From assembly GCF_004522235.1 (NCBI RefSeq), contig NZ_SDLT01000017.1:122477-185573 (forward strand): 63,097 nucleotides of DNA, read 5' to 3'. The notes beneath the pieces are model-generated. The model was not told where the DNA came from and did no database searches. It saw only the letters and a list, made by a program, of their open reading frames with translations. The DNA comes from Amycolatopsis nivea (lineage in GTDB: Bacteria > Actinomycetota > Actinomycetes > Mycobacteriales > Pseudonocardiaceae). The translations under genes were made by a program, and so were the position numbers. Below are positions 32,905 to 41,438 of the stretch, piece after piece. Each line of letters begins with the position of its first letter. The first letter of the stretch is position 1.

Positions 32905-34882
32905 TCTCGCCTCCCGCACCGGTTTCCTCGAGCACGATCAGCACGGTTCCGGTGTCCACAGTGGACCCTTCAGCGACCGGGACGCTGCCCACGACGGCGT
33001 CGGCGGGCGCGGTGACGGCGTGCTCCATCTTCATCGCCTCCAGCACGATCAGCTGCTGCCCGGCCCGCACCTGCTCGCCGGGCGCGACCGCCACCCGGAT
33101 CACCGTGCCCGGCATCGGCGCGACCAGCGACCCCTCCAGCAGATGGTCGGCGGCGTCCGGGAACCGCGGCAGCACCGCCAGTTCGACCGTCCCGCCCGGC
33201 CAGCCCGCGTAGACGGTCGCGCCGGCCCGGTCGATCGAGAACGCCCGGCGCACGCCGTCCACGACGAGATCCGCGTGCTGCGGCGTGCAGGCGTGGATGA
33301 CGACCTCGTGCGGCTCGCCGTCCACTTCGAACCGGACGTCGCGGCCGAGCCGGTAGCCGACGGCCAGTTCGCGGTCCAGGTGCCGGTACGACCGCGTCTG
33401 CAGTTGCGCGGGCGAGGACCGGAAACCCGACGTCACGTGCGGCAGGACCCGCGCCGACGCCCGTTCGTGCGCTTGCTCGGCCAGCGCGGTCGCGAGCGCC
33501 GCGGCGCGCACCACCTCGGCGTCGTCGACCTCGATCAGCGTCGAGGGCCGGCGCCGGTCGAGGAAATGCGTGTCGATCCGCGCTGCGGCGAACTCCGGGT
33601 GTTCGAGGATGCCGACCAGCAGCGCCCGGTTGGTGGTGACGCCGTGCACGCGGGCCCGCCGGAGCGCCCGGACGAGCCGCGCGGTCGCTTCTTCCCGCGT
33701 CCGCCCGTAGCCGACGACCTTCGCCAGCATCGGGTCGTAGTTGGTGGACACCACCGAACCCGACTCGACGCCGCCGTCGACCCGCAGCCCCTCGGTTTCC
33801 GGGATCTCGAAGCGGTCCAGCAGACCGGCCGCGGGCAGGAAATCGCGCGCCGGGTCCTCGGCGTAGAGCCGGGCTTCGATCGCGTGCCCGCGGATCCGCG
33901 GCTCGTGCGCCTCCGGCGGCAGCGGCGCCCCGGCGGCGACCTCCAGCTGGAGCCGCACCAGGTCGAGGCCGGTGACCAGCTCGGTGACCGGGTGCTCCAC
34001 CTGCAGCCGCGTGTTGACCTCGAGGAAGAAGAACCCTCCGTCCGGCGCGACGATGAACTCCACCGTGCCCGCCCCGACGTAGCCGAGCGCGCGCCCGGCG
34101 TCCACCGCGGCCGCGCCCATCCGGGCCCGCAGCTGCTCGTCCACCACCGGCGACGGGGCTTCCTCGACGATCTTCTGGTGCCGCCGCTGGATCGAGCACT
34201 CCCGTTCGTTCAGGTGCACCACGGTGCCGTGCCGGTCGCCGAAGATCTGGATCTCGATGTGCCGCGGATTGTCCACGTAGTGCTCGAGGAACACCGTGTC
34301 GTCGCCGAACGCCGCTCCGGCCTCGCGGCGGGCCGACGCGATCGCCTCGAGCAGCTCGCCCGGTTCGCGCACCACCCGCATGCCGCGCCCGCCGCCGCCG
34401 AACGACGCCTTGACCAGCACCGGCCAGCCGATGTCGGCGGCGATGCCGAGCACCTTGTCGTCGGCGACGCCGGTCAGGTCGCGCCCGGGCAGCACCGGCA
34501 CGCCGGCGCGCTCCATCATCTCCCGCGCGGTCAGCTTGCTGCCCATCGCGGCGATCGCTTCGGCGGGCGGACCGACGAACGTGACGCCCGCGGCCTCGCA
34601 CGCCCGCGCGAATCCCGCGTTCTCCGAAAGGAAACCGTAGCCGGGGTGGATCGCGTCCGCGCCGACCCGTTCCGCTGCGGCCAGCACCCGGTCGGCGCGC
34701 AGGTACGACTCGGCCGGCGTAGCCCCGCCGAGCGGGACCGCTTCGTCGGCCTCGTGCACGAACGGCGCGTCGGCGTCCGGATCGGCATAGACCGCGACCG
34801 TGGCGATGCCGAGTTCGCGGCACGTCCGGAAGACCCGGCGGGCGATCTCGCCGCGGTTGGCGACCAGCACCTTGGTGATCAT
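32897..34882 (-). CDS. Biotin-dependent acyl-CoA carboxylase alpha subunit (MCC/GCC type)
   Basis: 661 aa, the length of methylcrotonyl- or geranyl-CoA carboxylase alpha chains. Biotin carboxylase domain: KVLVANRGEIARR at the start, ATP-grasp glycine-rich FGGGGRGMRVV (about residue 163), RECSIQRRHQK (about 230) and EVNTRLQVEHPVTE (about 285). The C-terminal biotinyl domain carries EAMKMEH (about 620), with Lys the biotin site. The ATG at 34882 follows GAGGGA and lies 11 bp after the beta subunit stop. Confidence 0.93.
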   Translation of the reverse strand: MITKVLVANRGEIARRVFRTCRELGIATVAVYADPDADAPFVHEADEAVPLGGATPAESYLRADRVLAAAERVGADAIHPGYGFLSENAGFARACEAAGVTFVGPPAEAIAAMGSKLTAREMMERAGVPVLPGRDLTGVADDKVLGIAADIGWPVLVKASFGGGGRGMRVVREPGELLEAIASARREAGAAFGDDTVFLEHYVDNPRHIEIQIFGDRHGTVVHLNERECSIQRRHQKIVEEAPSPVVDEQLRARMGAAAVDAGRALGYVGAGTVEFIVAPDGGFFFLEVNTRLQVEHPVTELVTGLDLVRLQLEVAAGAPLPPEAHEPRIRGHAIEARLYAEDPARDFLPAAGLLDRFEIPETEGLRVDGGVESGSVVSTNYDPMLAKVVGYGRTREEATARLVRALRRARVHGVTTNRALLVGILEHPEFAAARIDTHFLDRRRPSTLIEVDDAEVVRAAALATALAEQAHERASARVLPHVTSGFRSSPAQLQTRSYRHLDRELAVGYRLGRDVRFEVDGEPHEVVIHACTPQHADLVVDGVRRAFSIDRAGATVYAGWPGGTVELAVLPRFPDAADHLLEGSLVAPMPGTVIRVAVAPGEQVRAGQQLIVLEAMKMEHAVTAPADAVVGSVPVAEGSTVDTGTVLIVLEETGAGGENG

Positions 34883-34893
34883 GTGTCCCTCGC

Positions 34894-36492
34894 CTACATC
34901 CGGAAGACCCCGAACCCGCGGGTCCCCTCGATCTCGTTGTTGTGGCACATCGACAGGGCGATGCCGAGCGTGTCCCGCGTGTCGCGGGGGTCGATCACGC
35001 CGTCGTCGTAGCACTGGCCGCTCATGTACAGCGCGAGCGATTCGGCCTCGATCCGTTCCGCCAGTTCGGCGCGGCGGCGCGCGTCGGCCTCCTCGTCGAA
35101 CGGCCGCCCGGCCGCGGCGGCGGCTTGCCGGGCGACGATCGACATCACCCCGGCCAGCTGCTCCGGGCCCATGATCGCGGTCTTCGAGTTCGGCCAGGTG
35201 AACAGCAGCCGCGGATCGTAGGAGCGGCCGGACATGCCGTAGTTGCCCGCGCCGTAGGAGGCGGCCAGGTTGACCGTCAGGTGCGGCACCCGGCTGTTGG
35301 TGACGGCGTTGATCATCTTCGAGCCGTCCTTGATCATGCCGTTCTGCTCGTACTGCGTGCCGACCATGAACCCGGTGGTGTTCTGCAGGAAGACCAGCGG
35401 GGTGTCGGTCTGGTTGCACAGCAGGATGAACTCGCTGCCCTTCTTGGCCTCCTCGTTGAACAGCACGCCGCGCGCGTTCGCCAGGATGCCGACCGGGAAG
35501 CCGTGGATCGAGGCCCAGCCGGTGACCAGAGCCGTGCCGTAGAGCGGTTTGTACTCCTCGAACCGGGAGCCGTCCACGATCCGCGCGACCACCTCGCGCG
35601 GGTCGAACGGGACCTTCAGGTCGACCGACGCGATCGACAGCAGGTCCTCGGCCGGGTACAGCGGTTCGTCGGCCGGTTCGGTCGGGCCGGGGCCGAGCTT
35701 GCGCCAGTTCAGGTGCTCCACGATCTCCCGGCCGAGCGACAGGCATTCGTGCTCGTCCCGGGCGAGGTAGTCGGCCAGCCCGGACGTGCGGGCGTGCATG
35801 TCCGCGCCGCCGAGGCTTTCGTCGTCGGCGTCCTCGCCGGTGGCCATTTTCACCAGCGGCGGGCCGCCGAGGAACACCTTCGCCTGGTTCTGCACCATCA
35901 CCGCGTAATCGCACATGCCCGGCACGTACGCGCCGCCCGCGGTCGAGTTGCCGAAGACCAGCGCGATGGTCGGGATCCCGGCCGCCGACAGCGCGGTCAG
36001 CTCGTGGAACAGGCGCCCGGCCGGGACGAACAGCTCGGCCTGGCGTTCCAGGTCGCCGCCGCCGGACTCGACCAGGTTGATCACCGGGAGCCGGTTCTCG
36101 CGGGCGATCTGCATGGCCCGCAGCACTTTCTTCCAGGTGTAGGGGTTCGACGCGCCGCCGCGCACGGTCGGATCGTGCCCGACGATCATGCATTCGACCC
36201 CGCTGACCACGCCGATGCCGGTGACGACGCTCGCGCCGACCGGGTATTCGGTGCCCCAGGCCGCGACGCCGCCCAGCTCCAGGAACGGCGCGTCCCGGTC
36301 GAGCAGCAGCTCGATCCGTTCCCGCACCAGGAGCCGGCCGCGTTTCCGGTGCCGTGCCACGTATTTCTCGCCGCCGCCGTCGACCGCGCGGCCGAGCTGG
36401 CGGCGCAGTTCGGCCAGCCGTTCGAGGTTGCCCTCGCGGTTGGCGGCCGCGGTCGCCGAGGAGAAGTCGAACGTACTCGTGAGTGTCTTCAT
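34894..36492 (-). CDS. Acyl-CoA carboxylase beta (carboxyltransferase) subunit, MCC/GCC-like
   Basis: 532 aa, matching LiuB/AtuC-type subunits. It has the acyl-CoA half FGNSTAGGAYVPGMCDY (about residue 185) and the carboxybiotin half QNTTGFMVGTQYEQNGMIKD (about 355), both oxyanion Gly-rich loops present. The motif style is of methylcrotonyl/geranyl carboxylases rather than propionyl-CoA carboxylases. The start overlaps the phosphotransacetylase-like gene (ATGA). It should carboxylate a 3-methyl-branched enoyl-CoA; the exact substrate is not set by these motifs. Confidence 0.92.
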   Translation of the reverse strand: MKTLTSTFDFSSATAAANREGNLERLAELRRQLGRAVDGGGEKYVARHRKRGRLLVRERIELLLDRDAPFLELGGVAAWGTEYPVGASVVTGIGVVSGVECMIVGHDPTVRGGASNPYTWKKVLRAMQIARENRLPVINLVESGGGDLERQAELFVPAGRLFHELTALSAAGIPTIALVFGNSTAGGAYVPGMCDYAVMVQNQAKVFLGGPPLVKMATGEDADDESLGGADMHARTSGLADYLARDEHECLSLGREIVEHLNWRKLGPGPTEPADEPLYPAEDLLSIASVDLKVPFDPREVVARIVDGSRFEEYKPLYGTALVTGWASIHGFPVGILANARGVLFNEEAKKGSEFILLCNQTDTPLVFLQNTTGFMVGTQYEQNGMIKDGSKMINAVTNSRVPHLTVNLAASYGAGNYGMSGRSYDPRLLFTWPNSKTAIMGPEQLAGVMSIVARQAAAAAGRPFDEEADARRRAELAERIEAESLALYMSGQCYDDGVIDPRDTRDTLGIALSMCHNNEIEGTRGFGVFRM

Positions 36493-37337
36493 CCGGCCTG
36501 GATTCCTTTCCCGCACCGGGTCCGCGCCGCCGCTCCGGCGAGCAGCGCGGCGGTTTCGGCGATGTCGCCGGCGCTGCAGCCGCGCGAGAGGTCCGCCCAG
36601 GGCCGGCGCAGGCCGAGGACGAACGACCCGAGCGCCCGGGCGCCGCCGACCCGTTCGGCGACCTTGTACGCGATGTTTCCCGCCTCCAGCGACGGGAAGA
36701 CCAGCACATTGGCCCCGCCCGCCAGCACCGAGCCGGGCGCCTTGCGCGCCGCCACGCCCGCGTCCACCGCGACGTCGAACTGGATTTCCCCGTCGGCGAC
36801 CAGGTCCGGCCGAGCCGCGCGCAGCAGCCGGGTCGCCTCCCGGACCTTGTCCGCGCGCGGGTGGACCGCGCTGCCGCTGGTGGAGAACGACAGCAGCGCC
36901 ACCCGCGGCTCGGTCCCGAACAATGCCTGGTGGTGATCGGCCGCCGCGGCGGCGATCCGCGCCAGCTGCGCCGCGTCCGGGTCGGGCACGACCACGCAAT
37001 CGGCGTAGGTGGCCCACGTGCCGTGGTGGCGGATCGCGAAGCAGCCGCACACGAGGTCCGCGGTCCGCAGCTGTCGGATGCCCGCCCGCAGCACTGCCGC
37101 GCTGGTGGTGAGGCTGCCGCTGACGCCCGCGGCGAGCCCGGCCGGTTCCAGCACCCGGGCCAGGTAGTCCACTGTGGACTCGCCAGGCGGCGGGGTCAGC
37201 TCCTCGGCGCCCGGGGGTACGGTGCCGGGCGCGGCGCCGATCAGCACCGGCGTGATGCCGCCCTGCTCCACCAGCCGGGCCGCCGCTTCGATCACCCGCT
37301 CGTCGCTCGCGTCGGCGAGTCCGATTCGGACGGTCAT
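36489..37337 (-). CDS. Phosphate acetyl/butyryltransferase-like protein
   Basis: 282 aa. The C-terminal half carries phosphotransacetylase signatures: LLSFSTSGSA (about residue 165), GEIQFDVAVDAGVAARKAPGS, ANVLVFPSLEAGNIAYK (about 230) and LSRGCSAGDI. The N-terminus begins as the family does (MTVRIGLADASDERVIEAA). It lies in the middle of a chain of 4-nt overlapping genes, between the small AtuA partner and the carboxylase. A Pta in an Atu-type operon is unexpected; it may recycle CoA from an end-product acyl-CoA or have drifted to another acyl transfer. Confidence 0.87.
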   Translation of the reverse strand: MTVRIGLADASDERVIEAAARLVEQGGITPVLIGAAPGTVPPGAEELTPPPGESTVDYLARVLEPAGLAAGVSGSLTTSAAVLRAGIRQLRTADLVCGCFAIRHHGTWATYADCVVVPDPDAAQLARIAAAAADHHQALFGTEPRVALLSFSTSGSAVHPRADKVREATRLLRAARPDLVADGEIQFDVAVDAGVAARKAPGSVLAGGANVLVFPSLEAGNIAYKVAERVGGARALGSFVLGLRRPWADLSRGCSAGDIAETAALLAGAAARTRCGKGIQAG

Positions 37338-37669
37338 CGCGCGAGGTCCGCGGGAACGTCGAATTCCATTTGCAGCAGCCCGAGCGAAAGGGTTTTGCCT
37401 TGCGCGTCCGTGCGCAGCGAAGCCGCTCCGCCGCCGTCGAGCGCGTCGTGGAGGATGAAGTTCAGTGCCCGCAGGTTCGGCAGTTCGTAGCGTACGACCT
37501 CGCCGCGGCACAGCGCGCGGAAATGCGCGGCGACGCGTTCAGCGGTCAGGTTCTCCCGGAGGAACTCGTACGCCGCGTCGGTTTCGGTCCAGACGCCGAT
37601 GTTCGCGTCCGCGCCTTTGTCACCGGAGCGCGCCGAAGCGAACTCGCGCAACTGCGTCGTCCTGGTCAT
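37334..37669 (-). CDS. Small AtuA-associated protein (AtuA C-terminal-domain-like)
   Basis: 111 aa. The opening LREFASARSGDKGADANIGVW and the ending LNFILHDALDGGGAASLRTDAQGKT are typical of the small domain that follows the DUF1446 part in AtuA-type proteins, here a separate polypeptide. Start and stop both overlap neighbours by ATGA, implying a fixed ratio with the AtuA-like protein. Likely forms a complex with it. Confidence 0.85.
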   Translation of the reverse strand: MTRTTQLREFASARSGDKGADANIGVWTETDAAYEFLRENLTAERVAAHFRALCRGEVVRYELPNLRALNFILHDALDGGGAASLRTDAQGKTLSLGLLQMEFDVPADLAR

Positions 37670-39039
37670 GCCGCCACCTCGCTGACTCGCACTGCCGGGC
37701 GCACCGCGGATTTCTCGAGCAACGCGGGCCAGAACCCGACGATCGCGCTGGCCTTGGGCCGCCCGCCGGCGAAACCGGTCAGCCCGGGCGGGCCGGACGT
37801 CAGCAACGAGGCCAGTTCCGCGCCGAGCCGGTCGACCGCCGCCTTGTCCTGCGACCGGACCGACACCCGCAGCACGACTTCCGACGGCGGCGCGGCCGGC
37901 TCCGGCAGCATTCCCTCGTACAGCACGTTGGTGCCGACGACCTCCACCCGGCAGTCTTCCGCGGGAAACCGCACGCCGTCCTCGGCGAGCCGCGCCAGCA
38001 GAAGATCAGCGGTGCAGCGCGCTTTCGCCGCCGCGTCCGGGCCGCCGACGGTCAGCTGCGCGGTGGTGCGCCAGCCGTCGAGCGTGCTGACGGAAACCTT
38101 GTAGGTGTCGGTGGGCGCGCTGCCGCGCACGCCATGCACGCGGACGCGGTCCGGGCCGTCCTGGGTCAGCTGGATCGAGGTGAAGTCCGCGACGACGTCC
38201 GGCGTGAGATACCGGGCGGGGTCGCCGAGTTCGTAAAGCAGCTGCGCGGTGACGGTGCCGACGTCGACCAGTCCCCCGGTGCCCGGTTTCTTGGTCAGGA
38301 CGAATTCGCCGGATTCGCCGACCTCCGCGATCGGGTAGCCGATGCCGGCCAGGTCGGGCACGGATTCCCAGCGGTCGTAGTTGCCGCCGGTGCTCTGCGT
38401 GCCGCATTCGAGCAGGTGCCCGGCGACGGTGCCGGCCGCGAGCCGGTCGTAGTCGCTCGCGGTCCAGCCGAACTCGTGGATGAGCGGGGCGAGCACGAGC
38501 GACGGGTCGGTCACGCGCCCGGTGACGACGATGTCCGCGCCGTCGGCCAGCGCTTCGGCGATCGGGAACGCGCCCAGGTAGACGTTCGCGCTCTGCACGC
38601 GCGCCAGCTCGCCGGCCAGCGGAGTGCCGGTCGTGAGGTTCGCCAGCGCGTGCCCGTCCTCGATGAGCGCGGGCAGCCTGGCGAGGATGTCGTCACCGCC
38701 GACCGTGGCGACCCGGACCGGGACGCCGAGCCGCCGCGCGACCTCCTCGACCGCGGCCGCGCACGCCGCCGGGTTCACCCCGCCCGCGTTCGCGACGATC
38801 TTGATGCCGTGCTCCGCGCAGTCCGGAAGGATCCGCTCGAGCTGCGCGACGAAGTCCGTCGCGTACCCGGCCTCGGGGTTCCGCGCCCGCAGCTTCTGCA
38901 TGATGCTCATCGTGACCTCGGCCAGGAAGTCCATCGTCAGATAGCCGATGCCGCCGCCGCGCACCAGCTGCAGCGGCCCGCGCACCGAATCGCCCCAGAA
39001 GCCCTGGCCGTTGCCGATCGAGACGGTTCTGCCGGTCAT
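37666..39039 (-). CDS. AtuA-like (DUF1446) protein, acyclic terpene/branched acid utilisation
   Basis: 457 aa. N-terminal VSIGNGQGFWGDS, GGIGYLTMDFLAEVTMSIM, NAGGVNP, and the central TGRVTDPSLVLAPLIHEFGW are hallmark stretches of the AtuA family required for citronellol/geraniol growth in Pseudomonas, whose chemistry is unresolved. First gene of the operon running to 31358. The operator at 39053-39072 is 13 bp before the ATG, well placed to block transcription. Confidence 0.9.
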   Translation of the reverse strand: MTGRTVSIGNGQGFWGDSVRGPLQLVRGGGIGYLTMDFLAEVTMSIMQKLRARNPEAGYATDFVAQLERILPDCAEHGIKIVANAGGVNPAACAAAVEEVARRLGVPVRVATVGGDDILARLPALIEDGHALANLTTGTPLAGELARVQSANVYLGAFPIAEALADGADIVVTGRVTDPSLVLAPLIHEFGWTASDYDRLAAGTVAGHLLECGTQSTGGNYDRWESVPDLAGIGYPIAEVGESGEFVLTKKPGTGGLVDVGTVTAQLLYELGDPARYLTPDVVADFTSIQLTQDGPDRVRVHGVRGSAPTDTYKVSVSTLDGWRTTAQLTVGGPDAAAKARCTADLLLARLAEDGVRFPAEDCRVEVVGTNVLYEGMLPEPAAPPSEVVLRVSVRSQDKAAVDRLGAELASLLTSGPPGLTGFAGGRPKASAIVGFWPALLEKSAVRPAVRVSEVAA

Positions 39040-39052
39040 GACCCCTCCTCGC

Positions 39053-39072
39053 TAGTGAATTGCTATTCACTA
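39053..39072. promoter_or_regulatory. Operator copy B of the acid-catabolism regulon
   Basis: TAGTGAATTGCTATTCACTA: perfect 8-bp inverted repeat with a 4-nt spacer, 13 bp upstream of the AtuA-like start. Confidence 0.8.
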
Positions 39073-39161
39073 TGGACATCCCGCTCGCGCCTGTCAAGAC
39101 GAGCCCCGCGCCGTGATCGCCGCGCTGGCATCCGGCCCGGGCACGCGTTACAGTGCCGCAT

Positions 39162-39181
39162 TAGTGAATGGGAACTCACCT
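39162..39181. promoter_or_regulatory. Operator copy C of the acid-catabolism regulon (degenerate)
   Basis: TAGTGAATGGGAACTCACCT: the left arm is perfect; the right arm matches 5 of 8 positions of ATTCACTA. It is 53 bp before the second ligase gene, on the plus-strand side of the divergent region. Confidence 0.6.
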
Positions 39182-39234
39182 GAAGATCCCGGAGGACCGC
39201 CCCGGTCGGGATTCCCGCGATCCGTGGAGGAGCA

Positions 39235-40821
39235 ATGGAGCTCGCCGCCAACCTGATCCAGCGCGTCAACGTCGCGGATTCCCTCCGCCGGAGCGCCGCC
39301 GCCCGCCCGGACCGCCCGGCGCTCGTCGACGGCCCGCGCGCCTGGACCTACGCCGAACTGGACGACTGGGTCGACCGCCTCGCCGGCGGCTTGTCGGCGA
39401 AGGGCTACGAGCGCGGCGACGTCCTCGCCCTCGCGTCCGGCAACAGCGCGGAATTCCTCGCGGCCTACTACGCCTGCGCCCGGCTGGGCGTCGTCTGCGT
39501 GCCGATCAACCTGGGCTGGCGGCCGAAGGAAGTCGGCTACGTGCTGACCCACTCCCGAGCCCGCGGCCTGGTCGTGGAAACCCAACTGGTCGCGACGATG
39601 GCCGAGTCGCTCGCCGAATGCGCCCAGGTGTCCGACGTCTTTGTCGCGCCCGGCACCGATGCGCAGTGGTCCCCGGCGCCGACGGACCGCTCCTGGACCA
39701 CGCTGGAGGAGGTCGCCGCTGGACCGGCCGCCCCGGGAGAAACCCTGGTGGCCGACCGCGATCCGCTGAGCTACCTCTACACGTCCGGCACCACGTCGTT
39801 CCCCAAGGGCGTCGTCGGCACGCATCTGGGCATCTACCTGGAATCCATGTCAGCCGCCCTGGACAACGGCTGGAGCGCGGCCGACCGGTTCCTGGCGATG
39901 ATGCCGATGTTCCACACCGCGCAGCTCAACGCGTTCTGCACGCCCGCGGTCCTCGTGGGCGCGACAGTGCACATCCATCGCGGTTTCGAGCCCGAACGCT
40001 TCCTCGAAACGATCGAAGGCGAAGGGATCACCCAGGTGTTCGGCCTGCCGATGATGTACCGGGCAGCGCTGGAACACGCGTCGTTCGGCGCGCGGGACCT
40101 GTCTTCGCTGCGCCGCGCCACCTACGCGATGGCCCCGATGCCCGAAGCCCAGATCAAGGCCTGCCTGGACGGCTACGGCTGCGAATTCGCGCTGCTGTTC
40201 GGGCAGACCGAGATGTCGCCGGTCACCACCCTGTTCCGGCCCGAGCACCAGCTCACCCACGTCGGCGCCGTAGGCACCCCGCTCACCGGCGTCCACGTCG
40301 CGATCATGGACGAGCAGGGCGAGCTGCTGCCTCGCGGGGAAACCGGCGAGATCGTCTACCGTGGACCGTCCACAATGGAGGGATACCTGCGCGACCCGGA
40401 CGCGACGGAAACCGCGTTCCGGCACGGCTGGTTCCACTCCGGCGACGTCGGCCGGTTCGGCCCCGACGGCGTGCTGTGGTTCACCGACCGGGCGAAGGAC
40501 GTCATCAAGACCGGCGGCGAGAACGTCGCGTCTCTGGAGGTGGAACGCGCGGTCTACGACGCCGAGCCGAACGTCGCGGAGGTCGTCGTCGTAGGGCTGC
40601 CGCACGAACGCTGGACGGAGGCGATCACCGCGGTCGTCGTCCCGAAACCCGGCTGCCGGATCGACGCGGAAACCCTGCGCACCGCGCTCAAGGACCGGCT
40701 GGACGGGTACAAGGTGCCGAAGGCGGTGATTGTCGCCGACGAACTGCCGCGCACTTCGACGGGGAAGATCCAGAAGAACGTGGTCCGGGAACAGCACGCG
40801 AACCACTACGGGGAGCGGTGA
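39235..40821 (+). CDS. AMP-forming acyl-CoA synthetase (second ligase of the regulon)
   Basis: 528 aa. ANL motifs: YLYTSGTTSFPKGV (about residue 180), FGQTEMSP (about 322), GWFHSGDVGRFG (about 398), TGGENV (about 423), and the catalytic Lys in TSTGKIQKNVV near the end. The ATG follows GGAGGAGC. Divergent from the AtuA-like operon, sharing a 195-bp region with two operator copies. Its 3' end overlaps the convergent GNAT gene by 16 bp. It and the ligase at 28353 differ widely, suggesting different acid substrates or a CoA-transfer order. Confidence 0.92.
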   Translation: MELAANLIQRVNVADSLRRSAAARPDRPALVDGPRAWTYAELDDWVDRLAGGLSAKGYERGDVLALASGNSAEFLAAYYACARLGVVCVPINLGWRPKEVGYVLTHSRARGLVVETQLVATMAESLAECAQVSDVFVAPGTDAQWSPAPTDRSWTTLEEVAAGPAAPGETLVADRDPLSYLYTSGTTSFPKGVVGTHLGIYLESMSAALDNGWSAADRFLAMMPMFHTAQLNAFCTPAVLVGATVHIHRGFEPERFLETIEGEGITQVFGLPMMYRAALEHASFGARDLSSLRRATYAMAPMPEAQIKACLDGYGCEFALLFGQTEMSPVTTLFRPEHQLTHVGAVGTPLTGVHVAIMDEQGELLPRGETGEIVYRGPSTMEGYLRDPDATETAFRHGWFHSGDVGRFGPDGVLWFTDRAKDVIKTGGENVASLEVERAVYDAEPNVAEVVVVGLPHERWTEAITAVVVPKPGCRIDAETLRTALKDRLDGYKVPKAVIVADELPRTSTGKIQKNVVREQHANHYGER

Positions 40822-41363
40822 AGGAGCCCCTGTTCGGCACACCACTCCTCAGCGAGCAGCCCGAGCACGACCTGGTCGGCGAACTCCCCGGCGACCCACG
40901 CGGCGCGCCGCAAGGTGCCCTCCGGCACGAACCCCGCCGCGGACGCGGACCGGATCATGGCGACGTTGTCTGCCAGCGTTTCGGCTTGGAGCCGCTGCAG
41001 ACCGCGGACGGTGAAGCCGTAGTGGCACAGGATCTGTACCACGTCGGCACCGAGGCCCTGACCTCGATAATCCGGGCGGAGAGCGACACCAACGTGCGCG
41101 GTCCGGTTGTGGAGATCGATGCCCCACAGCAACGCTTCTCCCGCCAGCGTGTTGTCCGCGAGCCGTACCACTGAGAAGCACGCGGCGTCGTCGACGGGAT
41201 CGGACACCGCATACGGAGACTTCGCGGAACCCGGCGGAATCGGCCGCCACGGGCGGGAATCGGCCCGCGAGCGGACCGCGACGTCGTCGTAGAGTTCGGC
41301 TTGCAGGATCGAGACGTCGGCCTCGTGCCGGGCGCGGAGTCCGACCGATTTTCCGGTGAGCAT
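40806..41363 (-). CDS. GNAT-family N-acetyltransferase (RimJ/RimL-like)
   Basis: 185 aa. The acetyl-CoA loop RPDYRGQGLGADVV (about residues 96-109) and the C-terminal NVAMIRSASAAGFVPEGTLR pattern are those of RimJ/RimL-type acetyltransferases, which modify protein N-termini or small amines. Convergent with the ligase gene, overlapping by 16 bp. Substrate unknown. Confidence 0.88.
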   Translation of the reverse strand: MLTGKSVGLRARHEADVSILQAELYDDVAVRSRADSRPWRPIPPGSAKSPYAVSDPVDDAACFSVVRLADNTLAGEALLWGIDLHNRTAHVGVALRPDYRGQGLGADVVQILCHYGFTVRGLQRLQAETLADNVAMIRSASAAGFVPEGTLRRAAWVAGEFADQVVLGLLAEEWCAEQGLLHRSP

Positions 41364-41438
41364 TCCCGGTTCTTACCGGATTGTGCCGCGAAATCCCAAT
41401 CTATTTCCGGCGTCGGGCGAAGCTGGTGTCGTCGCAGA

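Noticed and set aside
32897..36709. Apparent single protein of about 1270 residues joining carboxylase alpha with upstream sequence
   Set aside because: Before the ATG at 34882 the frame is a shadow of the beta subunit gene. A good ribosome site at 34882 shows two separate proteins.
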